A stretch of DNA of 64,000 bases, from assembly GCA_016714935.1 (NCBI GenBank), contig JADKBU010000026.1:14254-78253 (forward strand), in the 5' to 3' direction. The notes beneath the pieces were generated by a model, which saw only the letters and a list, made by a program, of their open reading frames with translations, was not told where the DNA came from and ran no database searches. Below are positions 1-7,796 of this stretch, piece by piece (position 1 is the first letter of the stretch; each line of letters starts with the position of its first letter). This DNA comes from Candidatus Accumulibacter propinquus. Lineage in GTDB: Bacteria > Pseudomonadota > Gammaproteobacteria > Burkholderiales > Rhodocyclaceae. Both the position numbers and the translations under genes were made by a program.

Positions 1-643
1 GCGCCGCCAGCAATTGGGCGCGGGCGCCTGGCAGCGTCGTACAGCCGTCGCAGTCGCCGCGGAGGGCGCTGACCAGATCGGCAATCTGCGCGCGCGGGTC
101 GGGCGGATTCTTGCCCAGCGGCACCCACAGGATGCCGTCGCGGCAGGCCTGCAGAACGGCCGGGTCGGCGCAGAACAGGCGTGCGAGGGTGGTCTTGCCG
201 GCACCGCCGAAGCCGCACAGGCCGACGCTGTTGGCCAGCAGTTGCCCGTTGCCGTCGAGCAGGTGCGCCTTGATCAGGGCCAGCTCCTGCGATCGCTGGA
301 CGTGGTCGGGGGCCGGTGGCGGTGCCTGGAAGGGCGTCTGCCTGGGTCGGCCCGGGGCCCCGACGTGGATGCTGATATTGCCGGAGTTGTCGCCGCCGAC
401 ATAGACCCCCGCAGAGCCGACCGAGACGGCATGTTGGCCTTGCGCAATGGCCCCGCCGCCAGCGAGTTGGGCGTGCTGGCCGAAGCTGTCGGTTGCGGGC
501 GCGACGGCGCTCGGCGTCGCTTGCCGGCTGCCGGATTCGCTGCCTGCGCCATCGGCGGTCGGTCGTTGCAATGGCTCGTCGAATGGCTCTTGGTCGTCCC
601 GCAGTTCGGGGCCGGAGGCGAGAAATCTCTTCCTGTCGGACAT
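1..643 (-). CDS. NB-ARC/STAND-like P-loop NTPase, N-terminal part, cut by window edge
   Basis: An open reading frame on the minus strand starts with ATG at 643 and stays open to the window edge (214 codons seen, 3' end missing). A clear ribosome binding site (AAGGAG) precedes the ATG. Residues 1-60 are polar, low-complexity linker. Around residues 65-90 is a Gly/Val-rich stretch with VGGDNSGNISIHVG, a type of linker often found before NB-ARC domains in bacterial STAND proteins. Around residues 140-150 is a Walker A motif, GFGGAGKTT, followed by the NB-ARC-like pattern GILWVPLG. STAND ATPases are signalling switches, and many act in conflict or defence systems; the sensor and effector parts would lie outside the window, so the role here is unknown. 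It is followed on the other strand by the CoA-transferase gene, about 200 bases away. Confidence 0.8.
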   Translation of the reverse strand, partial: MSDRKRFLASGPELRDDQEPFDEPLQRPTADGAGSESGSRQATPSAVAPATDSFGQHAQLAGGGAIAQGQHAVSVGSAGVYVGGDNSGNISIHVGAPGRPRQTPFQAPPPAPDHVQRSQELALIKAHLLDGNGQLLANSVGLCGFGGAGKTTLARLFCADPAVLQACRDGILWVPLGKNPPDPRAQIADLVSALRGDCDGCTTLPGARAQLLAA

Positions 644-845
644 GATGATCACTCCTTGTTGGCCATGGGCTCGACGCAGGTGCGTCGGCAAAACTGCGCA
701 ACGATTCTAGCAGGGCGGCCGAGTCACCGTACATGGGGGGGCTCCCGGTTGGAGGCCCGTTCTGGTGGCAAGGTTGCGTAAAGCGGGCAGTTGGGCGCAG
801 ACTGCGGGTGCCCTCCGGATGCCCGGAATGCAAGGGGAACCCGTC

Positions 846-2849
846 ATGCCACTCAACAGTCATCCCATGGCGTCGTCGCTGCGCGCTTCCGATAGCGGCA
901 AGATTGTCTCCGCGCGCGATGCGGTACGCTTGATTCGCGACGGCGATACCGTCGCCACCGGTGGTTTCGTCGGTATCGGCTTCGCCGAGAATATTGCCGT
1001 GGCCCTCGAAGCCCTTTTCCTGGAAAGCGAGAGTGAAGATACCCATGGTCTCGGGCACCCGCGCCGGCTGACGCTGGTCTACGCGGCCGGACAGGGTGAC
1101 GGCAAGGAGCGCGGACTCAACCACCTCGGCCACGCCGGCCTGGTCAGCCGGGTCATCGGGGGTCACTGGGGGCTGGTGCCCAAGTTGCAGCAACTGGCAG
1201 TTGCCAATCGTATCGAGGCCTACAACCTTCCGCAGGGGGTGATCACCCATCTGTTTCGTGACATTGCCGCCGGCAAACCGGGAACGATCACGCGCGTCGG
1301 CCTGGGCACTTTCGTCGACCCGCGTTTCGGCGGCGGCAAACTGAACGCGATGACCACCGACGACATCGTGCGGGTGATGGCAATCGACGGCGAGGAGTAC
1401 CTGTTCTACAAGGCGTTTCCGATCAATGTCGGCATCATCCGCGGCACCACCGCCGATCCGGATGGCAACGTGACCATGGAGAAGGAGGCGCTGACCCTGG
1501 AGGCGCAGGCCATCGCCATGGCCGCCCGGAACTCCGGCGGCATCGTCATCGTCCAGGTTGAGCGCATTGCCGAGCGCGGTACCTTGAATTCGCGTCAGGT
1601 GAAGGTGCCGGGGGTTCTCGTCGATTGTGTGGTGGTGGCGGAAAAGCCGGAGTACCACATGCAGACCTTCGGTGAGCAGTACAGCGCTGCCTTTGCGGGC
1701 GAGATCAGGGTGCCGTTGTCGGCGATAGCGGCCATGCCGATGAGTGAGCGCAAGATCATCGTGCGTCGCGCGGCGCTGGAGTTGAAGCCGAATGCGGTGG
1801 TCAATCTCGGCATCGGCATGCCGGAAGGTGTCGCCAGCGTCGCCGCCGAAGAGAAGATTGCCGATCTGCTTACCATGACCGCCGAGCCCGGGGTGATTGG
1901 TGGCATCCCGGCCGGCGGCTTGAGCTTCGGGGCGGCGACCAATGCGCAGGCGGTGATCGATCAGCCCAGTCAGTTCGATTTCTACGATGGGGGTGGCCTC
2001 GATATCGCCTTTCTGGGTCTGGCGCAGGCGGACAGGCACGGCAACCTCAATGTGTCCAAGTTCGGCCCGCGCCTGGCGGGCGCCGGTGGTTTCATCAATA
2101 TTTCGCAGAATGCCAAGAAGGTGGTCTTTGTCGGCACGTTTACCGCCGGCAGACTGGAGGTTGCCCTGGAGGACGGCAAACTGCGCATCGTCGAGGATGG
2201 CCAGGCGAGAAAGTTTGTCGACGAGGTCGAACATCGGACCTTCAGCGGTGCTGAAGCGCAGCGGCGAGGGATGAGTGTGCTCTATGTGACCGAACGCTGT
2301 GTCTTCCGGTTGTGTCCCGAAGGGCTGGAACTGGTGGAAATCGCACCCGGTGTCGATCTGCAGAAGGACATCCTGGAGCGGATGGATTTCGTACCGCTGA
2401 TGCGTGCCGAGCCGGTCCTCATGGACAGCCGGATTTTCCGGGAAGAGCCGATGCGGCTGCGAGCCGAGATGCTCGAGATGCCGCTGGCTGAACGCCTGGC
2501 GTACAACGCCGACAAGAACATTCTCTTTCTCAACTTCGAGGGCTTGAGCATCCGCAGCGCGGCCGACATCGAACGGGTTCGGCTGGCGGTGCACGAGAAG
2601 CTGGCACCGATCGGCCACAAGGTGTATGCGATTGTCAACTACGACCGCTTCTCGATCCTGCCCGAACTGGTCGATGACTATATCGACATGGTCAAGGTCC
2701 TGATGGACAACTGTTACCACAATGTGACCCGCTTTACCTCCAACACCTTCCTGCGCGCCAAACTCGGCGAGGCCCTGGAGAAGCGGCAGATTGCCGCACA
2801 GAGTTACGAAACGGCGGCCGAGGCCGAAGCGAACCTCAGCCGCTCGTAG
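846..2849 (+). CDS. Acyl-CoA:acetate/3-ketoacid CoA-transferase (YdiF-like) with C-terminal extension
   Basis: A 667-residue family I CoA-transferase with alpha and beta halves fused in one chain, as in E. coli YdiF and propionate CoA-transferases. It would move CoA between short-chain acyl-CoAs and acetate or another acid in the cytoplasm. Supporting blocks are GTFVDPRFGGGKLN, EYLFYKAFP, VVNLGIGMPEGV and the catalytic-glutamate segment MTAEPGVIGGI (Glu near residue 347). After the usual family end (LQKDILERMDFVP, about residue 518) there are about 150 further residues, a separate mixed alpha/beta segment. The start at 846 is chosen because AAGGGG lies 8 bases upstream; the frame is open further upstream but without a better site. 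No operon partner is evident. Exact substrate pair cannot be read from sequence. Confidence 0.9.
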   Translation: MPLNSHPMASSLRASDSGKIVSARDAVRLIRDGDTVATGGFVGIGFAENIAVALEALFLESESEDTHGLGHPRRLTLVYAAGQGDGKERGLNHLGHAGLVSRVIGGHWGLVPKLQQLAVANRIEAYNLPQGVITHLFRDIAAGKPGTITRVGLGTFVDPRFGGGKLNAMTTDDIVRVMAIDGEEYLFYKAFPINVGIIRGTTADPDGNVTMEKEALTLEAQAIAMAARNSGGIVIVQVERIAERGTLNSRQVKVPGVLVDCVVVAEKPEYHMQTFGEQYSAAFAGEIRVPLSAIAAMPMSERKIIVRRAALELKPNAVVNLGIGMPEGVASVAAEEKIADLLTMTAEPGVIGGIPAGGLSFGAATNAQAVIDQPSQFDFYDGGGLDIAFLGLAQADRHGNLNVSKFGPRLAGAGGFINISQNAKKVVFVGTFTAGRLEVALEDGKLRIVEDGQARKFVDEVEHRTFSGAEAQRRGMSVLYVTERCVFRLCPEGLELVEIAPGVDLQKDILERMDFVPLMRAEPVLMDSRIFREEPMRLRAEMLEMPLAERLAYNADKNILFLNFEGLSIRSAADIERVRLAVHEKLAPIGHKVYAIVNYDRFSILPELVDDYIDMVKVLMDNCYHNVTRFTSNTFLRAKLGEALEKRQIAAQSYETAAEAEANLSRS

Positions 2850-2947
2850 TCCGCGTTGCCTGCGGACACGGTGTTGCCCCCGGACGGTGCCGGTTCGTCG
2901 TAATATCCGCCCCAGCGCCGTTTCTTCCCCTCGCCTGGTCATCCTGC

Positions 2948-3688
2948 ATGCAGAGACTACTTGCCCTCGTCGGGCCGTTGCCGTTCATCGCCCTGGCCAT
3001 CGTCGCGGCCGGTCTTTCCCTCGGCGTTGCCGTTTGGCTATACGCCGGGATTTTCGCGCCGGCACTGTCGCCGCTCGCCGCCGGCTGGCGCTACCCGCTG
3101 ACCGGACTGGCGCTGGCCGCCAGTTACTTTGCCTACGGCCTGACGCTGCTGCTGGTGGCGCCGCTCCTGAACTTTCTTCTCGGTGGGCGGTTGCAACCGT
3201 ATCGCGGCTCGGCCGTGTCCCTGACCGCACTGCGCTGGTATGTCCATTGCACGCTGACGCTGGTGGTTCGCTACTCGTTCCTGGAGTTCGTGACGCCGTC
3301 GCCCTTCGCGCAACTGTACTACCGCCTGATGGGCATGAAGATCGGCAGCAACGTGACCATCAATTCGACGGCCATCGCCGATCCGTCGATGATCGAAATG
3401 GCTGCGGGGGTGACCATCGGCGGTTCGGCCAGCGTCATGGCGCACTACGCGCAGGGCGGCTACCTGGTGATTGCGCCGGTACGACTCGGCGCCGGCGCCA
3501 CCATCGGCTTGCGCGCGATCGTGATGGGCGGTGTCGAGGTCGGCGAGAAGGCCAAGGTCCTGGCCGGCTCCTTCGTCCTGCCCAATACCCGGATACCGGC
3601 CGGCGAGACCTGGGCCGGAATTCCCGCGCAGCGGGTGGATCTTGAGCGGGTCGCGGCGGGCAGCACCGACGGCACGCGGCCGCACTGA
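2948..3688 (+). CDS. Membrane-anchored hexapeptide-repeat (left-handed beta-helix) acyltransferase
   Basis: 246 residues. The N-terminal half has hydrophobic segments (roughly residues 9-33 and 50-75) that should place it in the inner membrane. From about residue 125 the chain shows the isoleucine/valine-rich hexapeptide pattern of left-handed beta-helix acyltransferases (IGSNVTINSTAI, AAGVTIGGSASVM, GAGATIGLRAIVMGGVEVG), and it ends with the typical AGIPAQRV closing segment. Members of this fold transfer acyl groups from acyl-CoA or acyl-ACP; the substrate here is unknown. The stop codon touches the start of the PAP2-like gene, so the two are probably co-translated and may modify the same lipid or glycolipid. 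The ribosome binding site is weak. Confidence 0.75.
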   Translation: MQRLLALVGPLPFIALAIVAAGLSLGVAVWLYAGIFAPALSPLAAGWRYPLTGLALAASYFAYGLTLLLVAPLLNFLLGGRLQPYRGSAVSLTALRWYVHCTLTLVVRYSFLEFVTPSPFAQLYYRLMGMKIGSNVTINSTAIADPSMIEMAAGVTIGGSASVMAHYAQGGYLVIAPVRLGAGATIGLRAIVMGGVEVGEKAKVLAGSFVLPNTRIPAGETWAGIPAQRVDLERVAAGSTDGTRPH

Positions 3689-3691
3689 GTG

Positions 3692-4312
3692 ATGATCGAA
3701 CTGCCGGCCTGGGACACCATTGGCCTGCGCCTGCTGGGCATCGCCTGCGGGCTGGTGGCCTGGTTCGTGACGCAGCGCATGATCGGCCAGCGCCATCTCG
3801 AAGGCGGCGGCATCTACGACCATCTGCACCGCCTGACCGCCGCCGGCAACGCCTGGCTGCACGTCCATCCGGGTGCCGCCAGGGCGGCGCTGATCGCCAG
3901 TTCGCTGGGCGTCGATGCGGTCAGCCTGTTCGTTCTCGGCTACGCCGTGGTCGGTCCGAGCTTCAGTCCGTTCTGGGGGCTGCTGTGCCTGTTCGGTCTG
4001 CGGCAGGCGAGCCAGGCGGTGGTGGCGCTACCGGCACCGTCGGGAATCATCTGGCGCGATCCGGGCTTCCCTTCCTTGTTCGTCACCTATGCCGTCGGCA
4101 ACGACTTCTTTTTTTCGGGTCACACCGCGCTGGCCGTTTATGGCGCCATCCAGATCGCCACTCTCGGCATTCCCGTCCTCACTGTTGTCGCGACCCTGCT
4201 GGCGGTGTTGCAGATGCTGGTGGTGATCGTGTTGCGGGCACACTGGACGCTGGACGTGCTGACCGGACTGTTCGCCGCGCTGCTGGTCGGTTTTGCGTTC
4301 TGGCCGGGGTAG
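3692..4312 (+). CDS. PAP2-related (sphingomyelin synthase-like, PAP2_C) membrane enzyme
   Basis: 206 residues, about six hydrophobic helices. It carries the two halves of the phosphatase/cholinephosphotransferase active site: FFSGHTAL (His near residue 144) and HWTLDVLTG (His near 184, Asp near 188). The H-x3-D arrangement in the second motif is that of the PAP2_C/sphingomyelin-synthase branch rather than classical PAP2 phosphatases. Such enzymes move or remove lipid head-group phosphates at the membrane. A GTG at 3689 directly precedes the ATG used here. It starts right after the acyltransferase stop codon, suggesting translational coupling and a joint role in lipid modification. Substrate is not known. 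Confidence 0.75.
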   Translation: MIELPAWDTIGLRLLGIACGLVAWFVTQRMIGQRHLEGGGIYDHLHRLTAAGNAWLHVHPGAARAALIASSLGVDAVSLFVLGYAVVGPSFSPFWGLLCLFGLRQASQAVVALPAPSGIIWRDPGFPSLFVTYAVGNDFFFSGHTALAVYGAIQIATLGIPVLTVVATLLAVLQMLVVIVLRAHWTLDVLTGLFAALLVGFAFWPG

Positions 4313-4330
4313 GAAAACCCTCAGTATCCC

Positions 4331-5260
4331 TCACACGGGCTGTGCCGCCTTCGCCGACCATGCGCGGATCTGATCGATGCTGGCTGTTGCGCCGCCGCAG
4401 ACGACGAACAGGACCCTGGCAAAACCCGCGAGCGCCGCTGAGCCCTCGTAAGCCAGCGCGAGGGTAGCCCCGCAGGCGGGTTCGACCAGCAGGCGGTGGT
4501 CGGCGAGGAAGCGCTCGCAGGCATCGAGAGCGCTTCTGTCGGAAACGACGACGCTGTCGATCGCATGCTCCGTCGACCACTGAAACGCCCGGTCGCAAAC
4601 GCGTTTGGCACCGAGCGAGGTGGCGACGCTGCTGATCGTCTCGAGTTCCAGTGGGTGACCGGCGCGCAGCGCATGATTGAAGGATGCGCTGCCTGTGGTC
4701 TCGACGGCGATCACGGGGACATGGCCGAGGGCGTTGCGTCGCAAGCCCTCGATCACGCCGCAGAGCAGGCCGCCGCCGCCGACCGACAGGACGACGGCGT
4801 CCGGGCGCAGGGCGGCGCGGGCGACTTCGTCAACCAGGGTGGCATGGCCGGACCAGAGCAGCGGGTCATCGAAGGGATGGATGAAAGCGTCTGACTGACC
4901 AACAATCGACAGCGCCAGCAAGTTGGCTTCGTCCCAGGAGGCACCGTGCACGATGACCTGTGCCGCTTCCAGTTGCAGCAGTTCCCTGGCTCGGGCGGAT
5001 GCGGTTTCGGGCACCACGACGGTGACCGGGACCGACAGGCGGCGGCCGGCGTAGGCGACGGCCAGGCCGGCATTGCCGCCGGAGGATGAAACGAAGCGGC
5101 GCGCGCCGCGCCGCAGGTATTCCTCGCAGGCCGCGCCGACCCCGCGAATCTTGAACGATCCCGGTGGCTGCAGCGCTTCGAGCTTCAGCCACGCCGCGCA
5201 ATGACCGGCATGGCTCAGAAACGGGGACTCGATGAGTGGGGTTTCAATGTGCAGCGGCAT
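4331..5260 (-). CDS. Serine/threonine dehydratase-like PLP enzyme
   Basis: A 309-residue fold type II PLP enzyme resembling the short catabolic L-serine dehydratase (SDS) group, which deaminates serine to pyruvate and ammonia. Visible signatures are LQPPGSFKIRG with the Schiff-base lysine at residue 37, SSSGGNAGLA which binds the substrate carboxylate, and GGGGLLCG which holds the PLP phosphate. No ACT regulatory domain follows, and the length fits the unregulated SDS type rather than biosynthetic IlvA. It converges with the PAP2-like gene (18-base gap) and lies downstream of ppk2 on the same strand, separated by a palindrome. Threonine or another hydroxy amino acid as substrate remains possible. 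Confidence 0.82.
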   Translation of the reverse strand: MPLHIETPLIESPFLSHAGHCAAWLKLEALQPPGSFKIRGVGAACEEYLRRGARRFVSSSGGNAGLAVAYAGRRLSVPVTVVVPETASARARELLQLEAAQVIVHGASWDEANLLALSIVGQSDAFIHPFDDPLLWSGHATLVDEVARAALRPDAVVLSVGGGGLLCGVIEGLRRNALGHVPVIAVETTGSASFNHALRAGHPLELETISSVATSLGAKRVCDRAFQWSTEHAIDSVVVSDRSALDACERFLADHRLLVEPACGATLALAYEGSAALAGFARVLFVVCGGATASIDQIRAWSAKAAQPV

Positions 5261-5321
5261 CTTGCTGTTCCGGTGTCGCGCGCGAGTGCTGCGCCGGCGA
5301 CGTGCAGGACGATTAACGACG

Positions 5322-5352
5322 CAGGCCGGCGACGGAATTCCGCGCCGGCCTG
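5322..5352 (-). terminator. Palindrome between ppk2 and the dehydratase, terminator-like
   Basis: A 10-bp perfect stem (CAGGCCGGCG with CGCCGGCCTG) encloses a smaller palindrome CGGAATTCCG. It lies 29 bases past the ppk2 stop codon. On the minus strand it is followed by only a short T-containing stretch (GTTAAT), so it is a poor intrinsic terminator by the standard rule; it may act as an mRNA 3' stabiliser or partial terminator. Confidence 0.45.
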
Positions 5353-5380
5353 TGTCTTTGGTGCGACGGCAGCCTGTCGT

Positions 5381-6415
5381 TCAGTACACTTCTGGAATGA
5401 AGGTCTGGTCGGTGATCGGCGGGCGCACGTAACCGCCCTCGTCCTGGCGGGGCGGCAGCACGATCGGCTGTGGCGTCAGGTCTTCATAGTCGATCATGTT
5501 CAGCAGATGCGTGATCACGTTCAGTCTGGCGCGCTTCTTGTCGTCGCCGTCGACCACGTACCACGGGGCCTGCTTGATATCGGTGTGGGCGAACATCGCG
5601 TCCTTGGCTTTCGAGTACTCGACCCAGCGCGCACGCGATTCCAGATCCATGGGGCTCAGTTTCCAGTGCTTTTCCGGATGGAAAATGCGCTTCTGGAAAC
5701 GGCGCTCCTGCTCTTCGTTGCTGACCGAGAACCAGTACTTGATCAGGATGACACCGCTGCGGACAAGCATCCGTTCGAATTCGGGGCAGGTGCGCAGGAA
5801 CTCGCGGTATTCCTCTTCGGTGCAAAATCCCATCACGCGCTCGACGCCGGCCCGGTTGTACCAGCTGCGGTCGAAAAGAACCATTTCGCCGCCGGCCGGA
5901 AGGTGCTGGACGTAGCGCTGGAAATACCACTGTGTCTGTTCCCGGTCGGTCGGCGCCGGCAGCGCAGCAACGCGGGTGACGCGCGGGCTCAGGCTCTCGG
6001 TGATGCGCTTGATCGTGCCGCCTTTGCCAGCCGCATCGCGCCCTTCGAACAGCACGACCACTTTCAGTTTCTTGAACTTGATCCACTCCTGAAGTTTCAC
6101 GAGTTCGATCTGCAGCTTGGCGAGCGTCCGTTCGTAATCCTTGGTTTTGAGCGGAGGCTTCGGAGCGGGATGCGGAGCCTCGTTCAGGTTCACCTTGGCC
6201 GGGGTTGCTACCGCCTTCGGTGTTGCTGCCGGCTTGCCTTTGACCGGTTTCGTCGCCTTGGCGGCCTTCACGGGCTCCTTTTTGGCCGTCGCGCGCGCTG
6301 CCTTGCCGGCGGCGGCAGCCGGTGGCGATACCGGCTGCTCTACGGTCACTGCTGCGGGAGTGGCTTGATCACTTTCTGGTACGACATCTTCTTGCACGGT
6401 CTTGACTTCACTCAT
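5381..6415 (-). CDS. ppk2: Polyphosphate kinase 2 family protein
   Basis: 344 residues. PPK2 enzymes use polyphosphate to phosphorylate nucleoside mono- or diphosphates, or make polyphosphate from nucleotides. The catalytic domain starts near residue 86 and shows Walker A FEGRDAAGKGGT (about residues 123-134), LFDRSWYNRAGVERVMGF (Walker B region, about 181-197) and the lid region with KLSPMDLESR. Residues 1-85 are an Ala/Lys/Pro-rich extension resembling a flexible basic tail, which could bind polyphosphate or nucleic acid; this part is inference. The start at 6415 has a strong AAGGAGG site six bases upstream; the frame is open further upstream without a site. It stands alone and is preceded by a long leader with a predicted hairpin (6469-6532). 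Confidence 0.92.
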   Translation of the reverse strand: MSEVKTVQEDVVPESDQATPAAVTVEQPVSPPAAAAGKAARATAKKEPVKAAKATKPVKGKPAATPKAVATPAKVNLNEAPHPAPKPPLKTKDYERTLAKLQIELVKLQEWIKFKKLKVVVLFEGRDAAGKGGTIKRITESLSPRVTRVAALPAPTDREQTQWYFQRYVQHLPAGGEMVLFDRSWYNRAGVERVMGFCTEEEYREFLRTCPEFERMLVRSGVILIKYWFSVSNEEQERRFQKRIFHPEKHWKLSPMDLESRARWVEYSKAKDAMFAHTDIKQAPWYVVDGDDKKRARLNVITHLLNMIDYEDLTPQPIVLPPRQDEGGYVRPPITDQTFIPEVY

Positions 6416-7269
6416 TGATGCCTCCTTGGTGTGGCTAGAAACTGCTGGGAAATGAAAACGTATGCTGTCCCGGAAGACTTCGCTCCGCTTTTGTCGACGA
6501 CCCCCCCGGACAAAACGCGGCAAGCTTCCGGGGCGCCAACGGCTGCTGCCGTCAGGCCCTGGGTAGCTGTTTAAGCCGCGGACTCAGGGTTCGGTGAACG
6601 ACCGTGACGACGAGATGACTGGCTCGGTTGTGTCGGCTGCCGATGCCATGCAGCAGATGATGCCAGCGATGATGGCGAAGCGAACAAGCCCTCGCTGCCC
6701 GCTGGGCGTGGCTAACGCCTGTTGCTTCAGTGCAGCACAAGAGGAATGTGAATGGACGGGCACAGGGCGAACTTATGCCTTGGTTTCGCTGCTGTTAAGA
6801 CTCGACAATTCGATATTGCCTTGAATTGTTGGCATGGTTCGTTTCCTCTTTGCGCCGGAAAGGCCGTGGGCGGCAATTATCGTCCTTTTTTTCGCAAAAA
6901 TGAACACTGCCGTGCACGAAACGTGCAATATGCCAAAAGCGTTGCTGGTGTGGTGCCGGCGTGCCGCATGCGGGCTCGGGACGTGCGCGGACAGTAGCAG
7001 TTTTCCATGCCGGCGTTGTGACCGATGTCACGTTGCCTGTCAGACGCCGCACACGACCGGAAATGCCGGCCGGCGATGCTTTATTGTGACGCCGCGCAGG
7101 CACTGATCGTTGAGCGGCAATGCCTGTCCGTCGCATTGCCGTTTGCTGTGTGGTTCAGGACGGCAGGAGCAGGTCCTGCCGGGTGCGCGAGGGAACGGCC
7201 ATGACAAACTGGCTGCCCCATCCGGGGCGGCCAGTCCATGACCTTCGGGTTTCTGGAGGCGCTGCGTCC
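6416..7269. other. 850-bp gap upstream of ppk2, no confident gene
   Basis: No reading frame here has convincing coding character. It holds a large imperfect hairpin just upstream of ppk2 (6469-6532). Two short minus-strand frames are worth recording. One (start 6833, stop 6771-6773) encodes a 20-residue peptide beginning MPTIQGNIELSS after GAGGAAA. The next frame in line (GTG at 6763 to the stop at 6584) contains a hydrophobic stretch and an Ala-X-Ala-like site (IIAGIICCMASAAD), like a signal peptide with a very short mature part. Neither is proven. The rest shows no tRNA, repeat array or clear promoter. Confidence 0.5.
6469..6532 (-). promoter_or_regulatory. Imperfect long hairpin in the ppk2 leader
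   Basis: Outer arms CCCGGAAG/CTTCCGGG (8 bp) enclose inner arms CCGCTTTTGTC and GACAAAACGCGG, which pair with one bulged base. The apical loop holds a run of seven cytosines on the plus strand. It ends 53 bases before the ppk2 start codon, so it would sit in the 5' untranslated region if transcription starts upstream. It matches no riboswitch class I recognise. Confidence 0.45.
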
Positions 7270-7746
7270 TCAGCCGAGTTTGGCGAAGGCTTCGATCACT
7301 TCGGGTGGGGCCTGGACCATTTCGATCAGCACTCCTTCTCCGGCGATCGGGAATTCCGCACTCGCTTTCGGATGCAGGAAGGTTATGTCGAAGCCTGCTG
7401 CTCCTTTGCGGATACCACCGGGGGCGAAACGAACGCCGTTGGCGGTCAGCCATTCGACGGCCTTCGGGAGGTCGTCGATCCACAGGCCGACGTGATTGAG
7501 CGGGGTTGCATGTACTGCGGGTTTCTTCTCGGGGTCGACCGGTTGCATCAGATCGACTTCAACCTTGAAAGGGCCCGTGCCCATCGCGACGATGTCTTCA
7601 TCGACATTTTCGCGCTCACTGACGAAGTTGCCGGTAATTTCGAGGCCCAGCATGTCAACCCAGAGTTGACGCAGTTTCATCTTGTCGGGCCCGCCGATGG
7701 CGATTTGCTGGATTCCGAGGACTTTGAAGGGACGTTGTTGCTTCAT
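7270..7746 (-). CDS. VOC superfamily protein, methylmalonyl-CoA epimerase/glyoxalase-like
   Basis: 158 residues with two beta-alpha-beta-beta-beta modules of the vicinal oxygen chelate fold. The C-terminal part (ITFLHPKASAEF then GVLIEMVQAP) resembles methylmalonyl-CoA epimerase closely. Likely metal ligands are a glutamine near residue 13-14 (IQQIAI, where epimerases have His), the His of NHVGLW and the Glu of LIEMV; glyoxalase I enzymes also use Gln at the first position. The ATG at 7746 is chosen over an upstream GTG-type extension because it begins the fold. It lies about 50 bases downstream of the malonyl-CoA decarboxylase gene on the same strand and is probably in its operon. A role in acyl-CoA chemistry is inferred; a glyoxalase or dioxygenase role is possible. 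Confidence 0.75.
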   Translation of the reverse strand: MKQQRPFKVLGIQQIAIGGPDKMKLRQLWVDMLGLEITGNFVSERENVDEDIVAMGTGPFKVEVDLMQPVDPEKKPAVHATPLNHVGLWIDDLPKAVEWLTANGVRFAPGGIRKGAAGFDITFLHPKASAEFPIAGEGVLIEMVQAPPEVIEAFAKLG

Positions 7747-7796
7747 GTGTTGTTCTTTCTCGTAGGAGGATCGAAAAAAGTTCTGGCTGCGCAATC

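Noticed and set aside
14..781. Plus-strand 255-codon frame at the left edge
   Set aside because: It lies antisense to the minus-strand P-loop NTPase frame, which has a ribosome binding site and recognisable motifs; no similarity to a known family.
5201..6418. Long plus-strand frame opposite ppk2
   Set aside because: Mirrors the high-GC codon pattern of ppk2 and encodes no recognised domain.
6795..7136. Minus-strand frame of 113 codons in the ppk2-VOC gap
   Set aside because: No family pattern, no convincing ribosome binding site and atypical composition.
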